From: Doris montereyensis
Lineage: Eukaryota > Mollusca > Gastropoda > Nudibranchia > Dorididae
Assembly (NCBI GenBank): GCA_037039925.1
Contig: JAXRKP010001155.1
Span: 76,001-140,000, forward strand
Length of the DNA stretch: 64,000 nucleotides
Direction: 5' to 3'
The translations under genes and the position numbers were made by a program. Positions 48,556-59,862 of the stretch are shown piece by piece (positions within the stretch are counted from its first letter, which is position 1; every line of letters starts with the position of its first letter). The notes beneath the pieces were generated by a model. It searched no databases. It was not told the origin of the DNA and saw only the letters and a list, made by a program, of their open reading frames with translations.

Positions 48556-48850
48556 AGTGACGTCGGTGGCCGAGCGGTTAGGCTGCCGGCCTGGGGATCA
48601 TGAGGTCCCGAGTTCGAATCCTACCAAAGCTAGGGCCGACGTTGTGTTTCTTGGGAAAGACACTTAACATGGATTTTCCCCACTCTACCCAAGTGCAAAT
48701 GGGTACAAGCACTAGCTTGGGAGTAAAAACCTGCGTCAGACTAGCATCCTGGCCAGGAGGTGAATATTGTCACTTGTTCCGCTTCACGCTATAGAAACCA
48801 GGATAAGCTCCGGCTCTATAGGCCTCAAGGGCCTTGAAGGAACTTTATTT
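48556..48850 (+). mobile_element. tRNA-derived SINE, family 1, best-preserved copy
   Basis: Head GTCGGTGGCCGAGCGGTTAG (A box), B box GAGTTCGAATCC, AAAGACACTTAACATGG, AGCTTGGGAGTAAAAACCTG, CACGCTATAGAAACC, CTCCGGCTCTATAGGCC and GGCCTTGAAGGAAC. A good type sequence for the family. Confidence 0.95.
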
Positions 48851-49116
48851 TATTTTTTTACTGAAGTTGTGCGGGCTTTTTATTGTAATGACCGTAAATC
48901 GAGAAATTAGATCTAGTAACAATAAAAAGTATCATGGATCGCAGACAAAAGAATCTTTTCCCAATCAATTAAAATGCTGATTTGACCCAACAGTTTATTC
49001 GCTAAGGACCTATAGCAGGCTATTTGAAATCTACATGAGAAATATGGACGTTGTGGGTGCAGTGGTTCCTGAATTTTGAGCAGTCAAAGTTTGAGATGTA
49101 CAGTTTTATATATATG

Positions 49117-49188
49117 TATGCTAGGATTCGAACATGGGACCTCATGATCCCGAGATTAGCAGCCTTGCGACTTTGCCCTTGATGCTCA
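49117..49188 (-). mobile_element. head fragment of SINE family 1
   Basis: Only the tRNA-like part is present (minus strand: GGATCATGAGGTCCCATGTT and CGAATCCTAGC). Confidence 0.65.
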
Positions 49189-49448
49189 AGTCATTAAAGA
49201 ATTTTTAAAAATGTCTTATTGAGGTACAATTTAAAATGTAGTTTACAAAGATCTGGCTTTATCGTAAGATTTTAAGATCTGAAATTCCTCCTTTATGAAG
49301 TTTTGTAACGTTTGTTTTAGATTATTTCTTCCTCTTTGAATTTGTTCTCTTTCTTTGTCTTTAGTATTGATTACCTTTAACTTTACAACATTCTTCATTG
49401 ATTCGATAATTTCATTTAATTGTTTTTCATTATTGTTTCTCCTTCCAG

Positions 49449-49500
49449 AGCTCAAAAGAAGCTTCTCGGGTCAGTATTTTGCCCTCTGATGTGGACGATG
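49449..49500 (+). CDS. SMARCE1 copy 2, exon 9
   Basis: A 52-nt exon encoding SSKEASRVSILPSDVDD plus one base, donor GTAAGT. Identical structure to copy 1 exon 9. Confidence 0.9.
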
Positions 49501-49805
49501 GTAAGTGTTTAGGAGTCCAAGTAAATTCTGTATCTTTCTACACAGGGATGCCAAATTTCTATAGATTTATTGAACTCTATGAATCACTCCTGTCATGTAA
49601 ATGGTTTCAGGCTTGAAAGAAACTAATAGAATTTCAGGAGGTCTGGTGGATGAAATGCGAGAATGTAAAGATTAGTCTACTGTGCCACAAATGCAGTACA
49701 CTTAAAAAAAACGTTACATGAGATTAAAAATGTTCTATTTGCATTTATTTTATCTAGCCTCTATGCATCCGCTATACGTTTTCTTCAGCTCCTTATGCAG
49801 TAAGG

Positions 49806-50108
49806 TGACGTCAATGGCTGAGTGATTAGGCTGCCTGACTTGGGGATCATGAGGTCCCGAGTTCGAATCCTGGCAAATCTAGGCCTGGAGTTGCACTCCT
49901 TAGGAAAGACGCTTAACACACATTTTCCCGACTCGACCCAGATGCAAATGGGTACAAGCACTAGCTTGGGAGTAAAAACCTGCATCAGACTAGCGTCCTG
50001 AGCTGCAGGAGGTGATTATTATATAACCCGTTGTGCTTCATGTTATTGAAACCAGGATAAGCTCCAGCTCTGTGGGCCATAATGGCCTTGAATGAATTTT
50101 ATTTTACT
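49806..50108 (+). mobile_element. tRNA-derived SINE, family 1
   Basis: Near full-length plus-strand copy in intron 9, ending close to the exon 10 acceptor region (about 60 bp before it). Confidence 0.92.
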
Positions 50109-50170
50109 TGTGCTGTATGCTTAAACTTACCTCAGCTCTCACCCTTGACCTCTATGCCTTTCTCTCACAG

Positions 50171-50343
50171 AGACGGATGATGGTTTTGCTGCCAAGCACA
50201 TTGCTCAAGCTCGTTATTTGCGAAATCACCGTCTCATCAATGAGATATTTAGCGACGCTATGGTCCCCGATCTACGCAATATAGTGACAGAGACCAGAAT
50301 GAATGTGTTAAAGAGGCAAGTTCAGTCCTTGACAATGCATCAG
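50171..50343 (+). CDS. SMARCE1 copy 2, exon 10 (NHRLI region and start of coiled coil)
   Basis: A 173-nt exon after TCTCACAG, donor GTAATT. It encodes [40 protein letters not shown] and ends [11 protein letters not shown]. Highly conserved against copy 1 and the family. Confidence 0.94.
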
Positions 50344-50634
50344 GTAATTTCTTCCAACTCTGTGCATAGATTTCCTTTGAATTAGTGGCATCTTGAAGTG
50401 TAACGGCGTTTGTTGATGATGATATGTTATATACACACTGTCTGTGCATTTGTGAATTTTTCATTTCTTCATGAAATTGAATATCTCATTTATTCAAAAT
50501 ATTTACGCCATCTGTAATTTCTCATACATTAGTTCTTGAGCGCATGCTTTGTATTTAATTTTATCAAACGGCCATTTCAGTATGTATATTTGATATTAAT
50601 TGATTTCATTACCTATTCCCTATTTACTCGACAG

Positions 50635-50736
50635 AGGAAGTTGGAAGGGGAGCTTAATGAAATTGAAGAAAAGCACATGGAGAAGAAGAGAAAGTTTGTG
50701 GAATCCAGTGAGACCTTCCAGTGGGAAATGAAAAGG
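50635..50736 (+). CDS. SMARCE1 copy 2, exon 11 (coiled coil)
   Basis: A 102-nt exon in phase 0, donor GTAGGA, encoding [20 protein letters not shown] and [14 protein letters not shown]. It corresponds to the BAF57 coiled-coil segment [20 protein letters not shown]. Intact, in contrast to copy 1. Confidence 0.93.
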
Positions 50737-51043
50737 GTAGGAAAGATGTTCAATAACAATGACTGTGAGGTCTTTTATGACACACTTGACCACGACTATG
50801 ATAAAACATTAAACAAACGGTCATCTTATCCATTATGCTTTCAATGTTACACCTGTCGTGATTTCTTCCTGTGTTTCCATGTTAAGATAAAGAAATAAAT
50901 AAATAGACAGACATACAGAGAGATAGATAGAAAGTGAAAGAGGGAGAGGGTATGCTCGTGTATAAGTTGAATCAATCCTTCTGATCAATTGTGCTCATTC
51001 CATCATCTGTCCAACCTCAATTCTTTGCATCGCATTGTAATAG

Positions 51044-51341
51044 GTGTGTGAAAGTAAACCCCAAATTACGGAGGAGATGTTCAACACTATGGTAACCAAA
51101 GCCGTCAAAGAGGAAATTAGGATGAGGCAGCAACAGCTTCTGGCTCAACAGCAGGAAGAGGAGCGCCAGAGCAGCAGCAGCAACAGCTACAGCTTGAAGA
51201 GGAGGTTGCTCAAAAAGCGTCCAAGAATCTGGGGAAGCAGATGTGACACAGGAGAATGTATCGGTTGTAGAGTCTGTCTCTGCTGGCAATGTGGACACAG
51301 CTGAATCAATGGAAACAGACCAAGAGAATTGTACTGATATG
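51044..51341 (+). CDS. SMARCE1 copy 2, exon 12 (Gln/Glu-rich helix) with frame disruption
   Basis: In phase with exon 11 it reads VCESKPQITEEMFNTMVTKA through RMRQQQLLAQQQEEERQ, then shifts into a Ser/Arg/Cys-rich sequence and stops at TGA 51302-51304. Comparison with copy 1 shows two one-base deletions: at the CAG-repeat edge near 51167-51172 and in the A-run at 51212-51216. Beyond them the family-like acidic frame resumes (ADVTQENVSVVESVSAGNV, ending METDQENCTDM) and fits exon 13. Either real C-terminal truncation or assembly error. Confidence 0.85.
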
Positions 51342-51646
51342 GTAAGAAGGCTACGTTGGTTTAAGAAATAAATTAAAATGTTTGTTTCTGTTTGTATTCA
51401 TATATTGTTTCTCTGGCTGAAGGTGTGCATACATGTTAACATTCTTGAAACACTTAGAGTCTTCCTTCAAAAGCTGTTTCTGAGTCATTAAAATGTTACT
51501 TAATTAGACCTGAATTTTCCATTAGAACTCAATTTTGCCTTCAACAAACTTCAATTTCAAATATTTACTTAGTCATGATGAGTAGCTGTATGAGTTGCTT
51601 GTTCAGTGTAGATTGTAACTAGTTATCATTCACTATTTCTCCACAG

Positions 51647-51797
51647 AGTACACCGCCTTCAGGGGAGATAAGCATAGCAGAACCGCTACCAGGAGATCCA
51701 TCATTGCAGCGGTCTGCCCAAACGAGTAACATTGATTTGTCCAATGAGGCGGTGGAAGGTACAAGCATCGAGACAGTTGAAGAGAAAAAAGATGCAG
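51647..51797 (+). CDS. SMARCE1 copy 2, exon 13
   Basis: A 151-nt exon after TCTCCACAG, donor GTACGT. It encodes STPPSGEISIAEPLPGDPSL, QRSAQTSNIDLSNEAVEG and ETVEEKKDA plus one base. Corresponds to copy 1 exon 13 by position and phase but lacks the Met-Pro-Thr-Pro repeat. Confidence 0.78.
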
Positions 51798-51936
51798 GTA
51801 CGTACAAGCCCAGCAGGATTTGACGGGGGTTTGTTAAGGTCCTGGTTTCATTTTTAACAGGCGGTAAACATGGGTGGATTAGTTTCTCAATATATCATCG
51901 ACTCAGAATTATATTGTCTTAACTACATGCAGATTT

Positions 51937-52085
51937 CAGTCAATAGAGCGTCAGACCACCACCCAGGAAGCTCGAGTTCGTGGAAATCAACGGCAAACTA
52001 CTGCTTTATGCTGTATGCCTAGAAAACTCAAGCTCTTCTCCCAATTACCCGTAGCTCAACTCTGAGTATGGAATTTACTTTTACT
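51937..52085 (+). mobile_element. SINE family 2 copy
   Basis: TCAATAGAGCGTCAGACCAC, CACCCAGGAAGCTCGAGTTC, GGCAAACTACTGC, TGTATGCCTAGAAAAC and CTCAACTCTGAGTATGG match the 44.1-44.4 kb copy on the opposite strand. Confidence 0.75.
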
Positions 52086-52318
52086 TTGAATTACATGCAT
52101 ATCGCACATCCGTTTTGAGAAAATGGGCTTTAAAGTTCTCATCTAGAAGGACAGTCTGAAGTTATAAAATGGAAGTGAAATTTGTGATACCCATAGACTG
52201 AATTTGATTACAATTTTTTGTGAGATGGGACAATTGTCGACTATGAATCTGACAGTATAATGCTTATAAATCAAGAATCGTCAAATATATTGTCAGGACA
52301 ATATAATTCTGAGCCAAA

Positions 52319-52523
52319 GTAAAGGACCTTCAAGGCTCTCACGGCTTATAGAGCTGGAATGTATACCAGTTTCTATAGCCTGAAGCGAAACAGGTGATGA
52401 TAAAAATGCGTGTTAAGTGTCTTTCCCAAGGAACACAATGTCGGGTCTAGCTTTGCTAGGATTCAAACCTGGGACCTCTTGATCCCCAGTCCGCCAGCTC
52501 AACCACTTGGCCGCTGACGTCAC
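52319..52523 (-). mobile_element. tRNA-derived SINE, family 1, internally shortened
   Basis: Minus-strand copy with head and tail present but the middle (the AGTAAAAACCTGCG segment) deleted. Confidence 0.85.
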
Positions 52524-53112
52524 AAAAATGTGTCAATGCTAAGGGGAAAAGTGTTTTCAAGATTGTAACCTGCCTAGGCCTGGGATCATCTCTTACCTCT
52601 CAAACATTTCAAACAAGAGATTTGAAGCACTGGTAGCCAATAGTTGCAACCCCTTCTTGTACAGCTGATTACGATTATCTTATTGATTAAAACAAATAGT
52701 TTTTTTAATGTTTTCAAGGAAAACTTGATGGTTTGTGTGCTTAAAGTTTTAGACATATCTTGTAGTGAAATGATCTGAAATGTAGACTGCCATCTTGGAT
52801 TTTCCAGGAATATACTGAACCGCCATCTTTGACTTTCTAGGAACATGTTCAGCTCGTCCCAACAGTTTACAGCTATTTTGAAACCGAAATAAAAAGGCTA
52901 GATTTAAAAAATGAGCTACTCAAATCTTTGTAGAATAAGAAATGAATGGAAAGGAACATCGAATGCCAAATGATAACCTGAAGGTAGTGAAGCCCAGAGC
53001 CAAACAATCAGCCAATCTTTTTTCTTGTAAGCCCTACCAGGGTCAAGTTCAAAAGGAGCACTGAAACACTGTATGGAAGTGCTTGCCAAACTCTTTTAAA
53101 TGTACATTTGTA

Positions 53113-53117
53113 TATAG

Positions 53118-53149
<32 letters not shown>

Positions 53150-53195
53150 TGTATGTATGTATGTACGCATGTATGTATGTATGTATATATGTAAC
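53113..53195. repeat. (ATGT)n tetranucleotide microsatellite
   Basis: About 20 ATGT/GTAT units with a few interruptions, in the last intron of copy 2. Confidence 0.95.
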
Positions 53196-54544
53196 TTATG
53201 TTAGCCCTGTTTTTTTTTCTTCATAAATTTCCCCACCCCGTAAACTGAAAGTCTGGAATCATTTCTGTTCCCCTGGTGGTCAAATTTTTGTGTAAGTCTG
53301 ATAGATTTTTTTTTTCACTATCCCCTATTACTACCACCCACCCCAATCTCTCTTTCTCTTTCCCCTTTTTTTAAAGTTAACTCTAAAAGTCAAGCATTAA
53401 AACCACGCCCCTTACCCCCTCTAACCAATAATCTAGAGCGATTTTCAATCTAGAATATACAGTGTCTTGTGAAAGTTTTTTCTAGACAGTAGACAGGCCT
53501 TAGATGACCACTGGCTTATCTTTGAAAAAAACAATTGATTTCTTTGCTTTAGTTTGAATGTCTTTGAATTTGCTCTTAAAAGGATAAAAATATAAATAAA
53601 ACAAAGATAAAGATGGATTTAAGGGGGTGGGGGGAAGTGAAATTTTTCCCATTTGTTCCTATCAATTTAACTTATGTATAGGTGTAATGGGCATGGTGTA
53701 CTGAGTTGAAAAATGTCGTTTTTTGTTTCATTAGTAAGTTTTGATTTTATGAATTTTGAAAATATTATATTCAAAAAGTATACAAAAATATTGTACAAAA
53801 AATTTAATTTTTCGAAAACTATAATACATATCAAAAAAGCATTGGATCATTTCTTTGTTTTCCCCACTCATCATCAATTACAAATTTAATGAAGATGCGT
53901 TGAGAAATAAAAAAAGTAGATAAGAAATAATGAACAAAAAAGGACATTTTGAGAAAATCATATTTTTTCTTATTTTTTGTTATTTGAATACATTTTTCTC
54001 CCATAAACCTAAGAAAAGAGTAGGATAATACTTTGAAACATCATAAAACCTTGAGATGCTCTCAACTACTTCTTATTGACACTGTTTCAAGTGCACCAGT
54101 ACCTTTTTACTCATTTTGGGATGGTGCCTTTTGATAATAGGTGCGCTGAATATGTTCCGCAATTGTCGGGCGATCTAAGGCAATATTTACAGTATCCGCA
54201 AATAAAGTTGTTTTGGATAGCATTTATTGTGATGATCAAAATGAGCACTTACTTGCTATACTTTAGATAATATTTATGGCTTTTATTGTATAATAGCTGT
54301 GTTGAAAGATAGGGCTTGTATTGTTTCTAAAATATTTGTATAAATTCAAAGAATCGATACTGAGCTTCTTTTATGATATCATTATGATGGGAAGGAACTG
54401 CTCTATCCACTGAGTGAAGTACCATTCCTTAGAGTACAATGTTGTGAAAAAAATCACACCTGTGCAAGCCGTGGGGTTTGAAACACTGTCGTCATCATGA
54501 AACCCTACGGTTTCACTACAACAATTCTTCTCTTTGTCGTTTAG

Positions 54545-54705
54545 AACCAAGCCAATCAGAGGAATGTGCAGAAAGAGCCGGGTCTTCACCCAGCCAATCC
54601 AACTCATCTCTGGAAGCACATGAGACAACAAAGTCAAGGTCGCTTGAGGATGGGAATAACGCAGAAAACAATGAAAAGACAGAAGACAGCACCTTGGAGA
54701 CATAA
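54545..54705 (+). CDS. SMARCE1 copy 2, exon 14 (C-terminus and stop)
   Basis: After GTCGTTTAG, and with one base from exon 13, it encodes EPSQSEECAERAGSSPSQSN, SSLEAHETTKSRSLEDGNNA and ENNEKTEDSTLET before TAA (54703-54705). It shares start, phase and acidic character with copy 1 exon 14. It is reached in frame only if the exon 12 deletions are not real or are spliced around. Confidence 0.82.
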
Positions 54706-55090
54706 ATTTGTTGACTTTTGTTTATTGTTCCCACGATGATTTTTTTCTTCTTTTTGATCTTTCATCTTTTTCTCTCATCGTCTTCATTTATACTTGTGAC
54801 CAAATAAGAAAAACAAAAAAAATCTCTCACATTTTAATTACATTTTTTTTACCCCCCGTCCGCTAACTTTTGTGAGTTAATCTGCTGTTCCGTGAATCAG
54901 GATTCTGAAATGCTTAGGTAACATGAAAATTAGAAACTTAAACTTTTTACCCCAATTAAGTGCAAGTTCGTCTACATCCTCAATTCATTTTCCGCCTTAG
55001 TTTTGTCTTTTTGTGTGTGTGTGCTGAAATTGAGGAAAAGAATCTTTCTTTTGTTTTGGATAAAAACATAACACCTCCCTTAGATCAACC
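54706..55090. other. 3' UTR and flank of copy 2
   Basis: T-rich DNA. No canonical AATAAA is seen within about 400 bp of the stop (an AATAAG occurs near 54804), so the cleavage site is undetermined. Confidence 0.5.
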
Positions 55091-55215
55091 AGAGTGTGGG
55101 CGGTTGGCGGGAGCTATAGGTAGGTCTTACTTCTTTCCTTTCACTCTTTCACCTCTCTTTTATCTTGCTCTGTCCTCTTAATTCACCCTGAGATCACAGC
55201 ATAGGGTGAATATAA
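55090..55215 (+). repeat. medium repeat family 5 copy (long form)
   Basis: GAGTGTGGGCGGTTGGCGGG, AGCTATAGGTAGGTCTTACT, CTTTCACTCTTTCACC, TCTTGCTCTGTCCTCTTAAT and CACCCTGAGATCACAGC. Near-identical to the copy at 57650-57775, implying recent duplication or recent activity. Confidence 0.85.
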
Positions 55216-55948
55216 AGGTAAATACTAAATTGATAGACTTTTTTTGGCTGTTCTCACGACTTTAAAAAAAAATCCTGAGTGACTGTCCATAGTTGTGTAT
55301 CATTTATGTGTGTATTCATTGTAATTTTTCCAAAATATTCTGGGATACCCTGCCAAAGATCCAGTACACATCCATACAGAGAACGGTTTGTGTATTACAC
55401 AGAGTAAATACATTTGTCGTTGAAAATTTGAGACATGTCTGTAAACTTTGCTGTTTTCTTTTACTGTAATAATGATATTTGCTCTACGGCATCATATTTC
55501 CTCACAGAAGATCAGAAGACCAAATATATTCATGTCGACTCTTGCATTTTTGTTTGTATTTGTCGAACTGAGGGGGGGGGGAGTTATCGTAAAAAAATAT
55601 TTGAATTTCACTCTTTATTCATTGTGCCTCTTATTTGAAAGATGTATTGGAGACAGTGTAAAAAACGTCCGGAGTCCTCCGTTTTTGTACGTTGTATATT
55701 TTATGACTCAAATTAAATCCAGAATTTTCTGTTCCCTTTCAAATCCACACGCATATATATATATACACAAGTAAGCGACTGTTTCTGTTTTGATGATATA
55801 TCCTGATTGTATCCTCCTGATGCATTCATTGCATGATTTTTCTTTTTACCATGCATGAGTGGGTCTTTTCAGTTTCGTGTCGTCTTTGTTGGTTTTATGA
55901 TAAAGAAAAATCCAGCATACCAATGTTTTCATTTATTCATACATTGAA

Positions 55949-55978
55949 TATTATTATTATTATTATTATTATTATTTG

Positions 55979-56028
<50 letters not shown>

Positions 56029-56122
56029 CATTGTTATTGTTATTTTAATTATTATTATTATTATTATTAGTATTAATCTAGTATTATTATTATTATTATA
56101 GTTATTATTGCTATTATTATTA

Positions 56123-56183
<61 letters not shown>

Positions 56184-56210
56184 CATTGTTATTGTTATTT
56201 TTATTATTAC

Positions 56211-56247
<37 letters not shown>

Positions 56248-56470
56248 TTTATTGTTATTATATAATTATTATTATTATTATCATTGTTATTGTTATTTTA
56301 ATTATTATTATTATTATAATTATTATTATTAGCATTATTATTATAATTATTATTATTATTATTATTATTATATTATAATTATTATTATTATAATTTTTAT
56401 TATTATTATTATTATTAATATTCTTCTTTTTCTTCTTCTTGTTATAATTATTATAATTATTATTATTATT
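55949..56470. repeat. 0.5 kb (TTA)n tract with variants
   Basis: Nearly continuous TTA/ATT triplets with short interruptions (TTG, TTATTGTTA) and repeated sub-blocks such as TTATCATTGTTATTGTTATT, seen three times. The all-leucine open frame over it is a composition artefact. Confidence 0.97.
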
Positions 56471-57319
56471 TTTTATATTTTTAAATTTTTTAAATTTTTA
56501 TGCACATGTATTGTGCACATTGTTTTTCTTTATTTGTTTTTATGTGTTTTTTCTCCATGAGTGTTCACATGATCATAAACCTTATAACCATGTGGTTTGT
56601 TGCTTTTCTATTTCCTTGTTGTTCAATTGTGAAAACTATGAAGCATTCCAAGTTTTGTTGAATTCAAGAACAAGATGTCAGTCTGGCTTTTGTCATTTTT
56701 CTAAAGAATCTTCTTTTCTTTTTTCCCTCTTCTAGAAATTAAAGTATTTTGAGATACACATGTGTTCATGTATATCATATTTCAAAGATGCAGTATGTTA
56801 TTTACTGGATACTCTGATGAAAGTTTCTCATCTTCTTCGACGTAGGACGTCAATGAGTGATTTTTGTTGTTTGATTTTGCTCCTATCCTCATGGTATTTT
56901 ATTTAATAATGCTACGACTAGTAAGAGTATGGAAACAATCCCCCAGTAAATAGAAAGAGATGAACCTGATGTTTACAACAATTGCATCATAACACGTTAG
57001 ATCTGAGTTGAAAGATTATATTATTGGTCAACTATATTATTGTTTATCAAGTCTTTGTGGCACAAGTTAGTGGTAATCGATGTTTGAAAAAGTCACTAAT
57101 ATTTCCACAAGTATTTCATTGTGTTTTTCTTTCTTCATGTGTGCTCTTTGAACATTTTAATCAACAGAGCAATGGTTTTACGACCTCCACAACTTATTTT
57201 ATCAATTATTTTGATCCCCACTGCGTCCACCTAGAGGTCCTAGACGCTAATTGATCCGTATCACATTTCAGATCATCTCGTTTTGATAATTTGAAGTGTG
57301 TAGTTGACGGGCATTACTG

Positions 57320-57425
57320 GTAGGTCCTACTTCTTTCCTTTCACTCTTTCACTAATCTATTGTCTTATGCTGCTTTCTCTTAATTCATTTTGAGATCACC
57401 ACATATGGTGGAGGATGGGGGGTAT
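57320..57425 (+). repeat. medium repeat family 5 copy
   Basis: GGTAGGTCCTACTTCTTTCC, TTTCACTCTTTCAC, TTTTGAGATCACCACATATG and GTGGAGG in family order. Confidence 0.8.
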
Positions 57426-57647
57426 ATTAATAAAAACAAAGATAATTTGAACCTTGAAGTTATTTGTTTAGTGCAAGTTCATAAAAGCTTCTAATTTTAC
57501 CATAAATCAAGCCAATTCTTCACCGTTTCTAGACTGGAAAGCTCATTGACCTATTACTTATAGAGTCGTTTTTGTATATATATATTTTTTGTCTCTACTT
57601 ACTGAAACATCCAGCACCATTCATGATTTTGATCTTTTGTCTTCCAC

Positions 57648-57775
57648 CAGAGTGTGGGCGGTTGGCGGGAGCTATAGGTAGGTCTTACTTCCTTCCTTTC
57701 ACTCTTTCACCTCTCTTTTATCTTGCTCTGTCCTCTTAATTCACCCTGAGATCACCGCATAGGGTGAAACAGGAG
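57648..57775 (+). repeat. medium repeat family 5 copy (long form)
   Basis: Near-identical to 55090-55215, including the GTGGGCGGTTGGCGGGAGC lead and the ATCACCGCATAGGGTG end. Confidence 0.85.
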
Positions 57776-58202
57776 TAAATTTCAATCAATCTATCTTCCA
57801 GAGTTGTATTTGAATCATTTGTTGTTGTGTCTGTCTTTCTGACTATTTTTTTTTTTTCTTTACAATCACTACTGTCATCCTTCTTACAAAATGGCAAATG
57901 TATACTGTTATATAATATTATATGTGTTATATATTATATTATATTATATTCCATTGTCAACTCAGGTGGGTGTTGGAATCCACCTTATCATTCATTTTAC
58001 ATGACATTTCAACATGGTAATGACCACTCCATGCTTGAGATGGTTTTATTTCCTTCCATGCACAAGTAATGAAATAAAAACTTATTTGAAACAACAGTTT
58101 CGTTTTTATATTTGTCTGGGATTTACCTGCGTATTTCAGCTTTAGATGCATGATGTAATCAATGACTAATGACATTCATTCAGTGTTCTTTCCTCATTTT
58201 GT

Positions 58203-58325
58203 AGGCTGTTGGCGGGTGGCTTTATTAGTAGGGTTCTACTTTCCTTTCACTCTTTCTCTTATCTTTTGTCTTGCTGTTTACTTTTAATTGACTCTGAGAT
58301 CACCACAATCGTGGACAAGGCAAAT
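58203..58325 (+). repeat. medium repeat family 5 copy
   Basis: GCTGTTGGCGGGTGGC, TAGTAGGGTTCTACTTTCCT, TCTTGCTGTTTACTTTTAAT and CTCTGAGATCACCAC. A further partial lead occurs near 58380-58445. Confidence 0.75.
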
Positions 58326-58451
58326 TTGAATTAAAACAAAATAAAGCTTTTTCACTCTGTGTTTACACATAGGTGATTAGTGGGTGTTTGTGGTAGGTCC
58401 TTTGTCTTTCCTTTCATGCATACATATGATGTTTTCATCTTGCTCTTTTTA

Positions 58452-58725
58452 GGGACTCGGTAGTCCAGAGGCAAGGTGTAGGCCCCTCAACCCAAAAGGT
58501 AATGGGTTCGAGGCCCGTCAACGGTTGGCAAATTGTCTTGAGTTTTATTGCGAGTGAAATCCACCCCTTCCCCCTGGTCTAGGTAGGTGGATCAACACTT
58601 AGTCCCATCTGAGACGGACGATAAAAGGAGGTCCCGTGTGCAGATCACAACACTCTGTGCACGTTAAAGATCCCTTGGCTGTTAACAGTGCAGTCTGGGC
58701 AACATTTAAAATCCTACCAAAAACT
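58452..58725 (+). mobile_element. SINE family 4 with tRNA-like head
   Basis: A-box-like GGTAGTCCAGAGGCAAGGTG and B-box-like GGGTTCGAGGCCC are followed by CTGAGACGGACGATAAAAGG, GTCCCGTGTGCAGATCAC and GCACGTTAAAGATCCCTTGG. The GTCCCGTGTGCA..GCACGTTAAAGATCCC block resembles conserved central domains reported in several metazoan and molluscan SINEs. I recall that resemblance and have not computed it. Confidence 0.78.
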
Positions 58726-58756
58726 TTTGAGGTCACCTCAATTGTGGATGTAGGTA

Positions 58757-58890
58757 AATCAAAACAAATACGTGTAAAACAAATACGTGTAAAACAAATA
58801 CGTGTAAATCAAATAGGTGTAAAACAAATACGTATGTAAAACAAATACGTGTAAAACAAATAGGTGTAAAACAAATACGTGTAAAACAAA
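58757..58890 (+). repeat. 15-bp minisatellite, about 9 units
   Basis: Units of the form AAAACAAATACGTGT, with CGTGT varying to GGTGT or CGTATGT. A plus frame repeats KQIRV; this is a by-product of the 15-bp period. Confidence 0.92.
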
Positions 58891-58949
58891 TAAAAATCGT
58901 GGGGAGAGATCTAAACATCGACCGACTGACTTTAATACATGACGTGTAT

Positions 58950-59316
58950 TACTATTACTATTGTGAGGCCCGGATGGGGTGCAGGAAGCAGTTAAAATTC
59001 GGACCAACCCGAAGCAGAGTTGGTCAGGAAACTTACTTACTTACTGCTCATTATGCCAGTTGGCATGTTGGGCAGCAATGAAGGATTTCCATCTCTCTCT
59101 CTCTCTTTTCATGGCAAGCGTCTTTATGGAATTCCAGGTTTCGCCCCAGTCTTTAATCTCATTCTCTGCTGTTCTTCTCCAAATTTTCTTTGGTCTGCCA
59201 CGTCTCCTTTTCCCTTCAGGAGTCCAATGTAGGGCAATGTTGGTGATGCTCCATTCTTCTTTTCTTAAAACGGACCCTATCCACCTCCATCTTCTTTTAA
59301 GCAGGGTGTCTTGCAT
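58950..59316 (-). mobile_element. degraded non-LTR retrotransposon, extreme C-terminus
   Basis: The minus strand carries an open frame (59316-59041) reading MQDTLLKRRWRWIGSVLRKE, ALHWTPEGKRRRGRPKKIWR and DWGETWNSIKTLA. The pattern RRWRWIGxVLR, then ALxWxPxGKRxRGRPKxxWRR, then a Trp-rich end is typical of the C-terminal end of endonuclease/RT polyproteins of many invertebrate LINEs. It ends in a short remnant tail (AGTAAGTAAGTTTCC). No RT domain is present nearby. Confidence 0.82.
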
Positions 59317-59334
59317 GTGGTCGGGGAAAGAGAT

Positions 59335-59465
59335 CTAGATATTTCTCGTTTGTTGTCTGACGAAGGGTTATACCTGAAATGTCTTGTGTTTGTTTTTGTC
59401 TTTAATGGTGGAGTTGTCACTTATTGTCGTTTTTCACCTTTGACTTCCCATCACTGGGTGGCTCC
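59335..59465 (+). mobile_element. retroelement 3' tail (Penelope-type), plus strand
   Basis: TTTCTCGTTTGTTGTCTGAC, GAAGGGTTATACCTGAAATG and TGGTGGAGTTGTCACTTATT match the 43.6 kb copy. Confidence 0.75.
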
Positions 59466-59594
59466 TTTGTATTGTTCACGGCTATTTAGATAAGTCACAT
59501 TGCCACATCTCTTGGTTATTAACGTTATTTATCTGTGTTCCTATTGCTTCTAGATTTAAAATTTTGATATTATCTTCTTTGCCATACTATCTCG

Positions 59595-59690
59595 GGCCGT
59601 TTTTTCTTCTGCCATCACACTGTGCGATGCCTTCATAAGTGTTTAGATCTACATATTCCTCGTTGTTGTCTGACAAAGGGTAGGCGGTTG
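59595..59690 (+). mobile_element. retroelement tail fragment
   Basis: CATCACACTGTGCGATGCCT, GTTTAGATCTACATATTCCT and GTTGTCTGACAAAGGG again match the tail family. Another scrap (GACGAAGGGTTATACTCGAA, ACGTCACATGTTTGTTCTG) lies at 59883-59960. Confidence 0.65.
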
Positions 59691-59862
59691 GCTGTCACTG
59701 CTGGTAGGCTCTAGAGCCTTACCCTTGTATGCATGAGTGCGCAATACAAATGTGCAGTATTATTAGCACTTTGCTTTTACTCTTTTGCTTATTTTTTTAT
59801 CTTGTTATTTCTTCTTAATTTACCCTGGGATCACCCACTACGTATAACGGTGGAAGGGTTAA
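59690..59862 (+). repeat. medium repeat family 5 copy, inserted in or beside tail fragments
   Basis: GGTTGGCTGTCACTGCTGGT, TCTTGTTATTTCTTCTTAAT and TTACCCTGGGATCACCCA in family order, between two pieces of the retroelement tail. Confidence 0.6.

Noticed and set aside
48556..48640. Functional tRNA gene (Leu/Ser-like A and B boxes)
   Set aside because: The same head occurs in about a dozen SINE family 1 copies with identical non-tRNA bodies. The heads do not fold into a proper cloverleaf by eye and lack a clean 3' end.
49243..49455. Minus-strand 70-codon Lys/Glu/Asn-rich frame
   Set aside because: Overlaps the pyrimidine-rich acceptor of copy 2 exon 9; explained by the complement of intronic T-rich sequence.
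56108..56332. Poly-leucine open frame
   Set aside because: Produced entirely by the TTA repeat.
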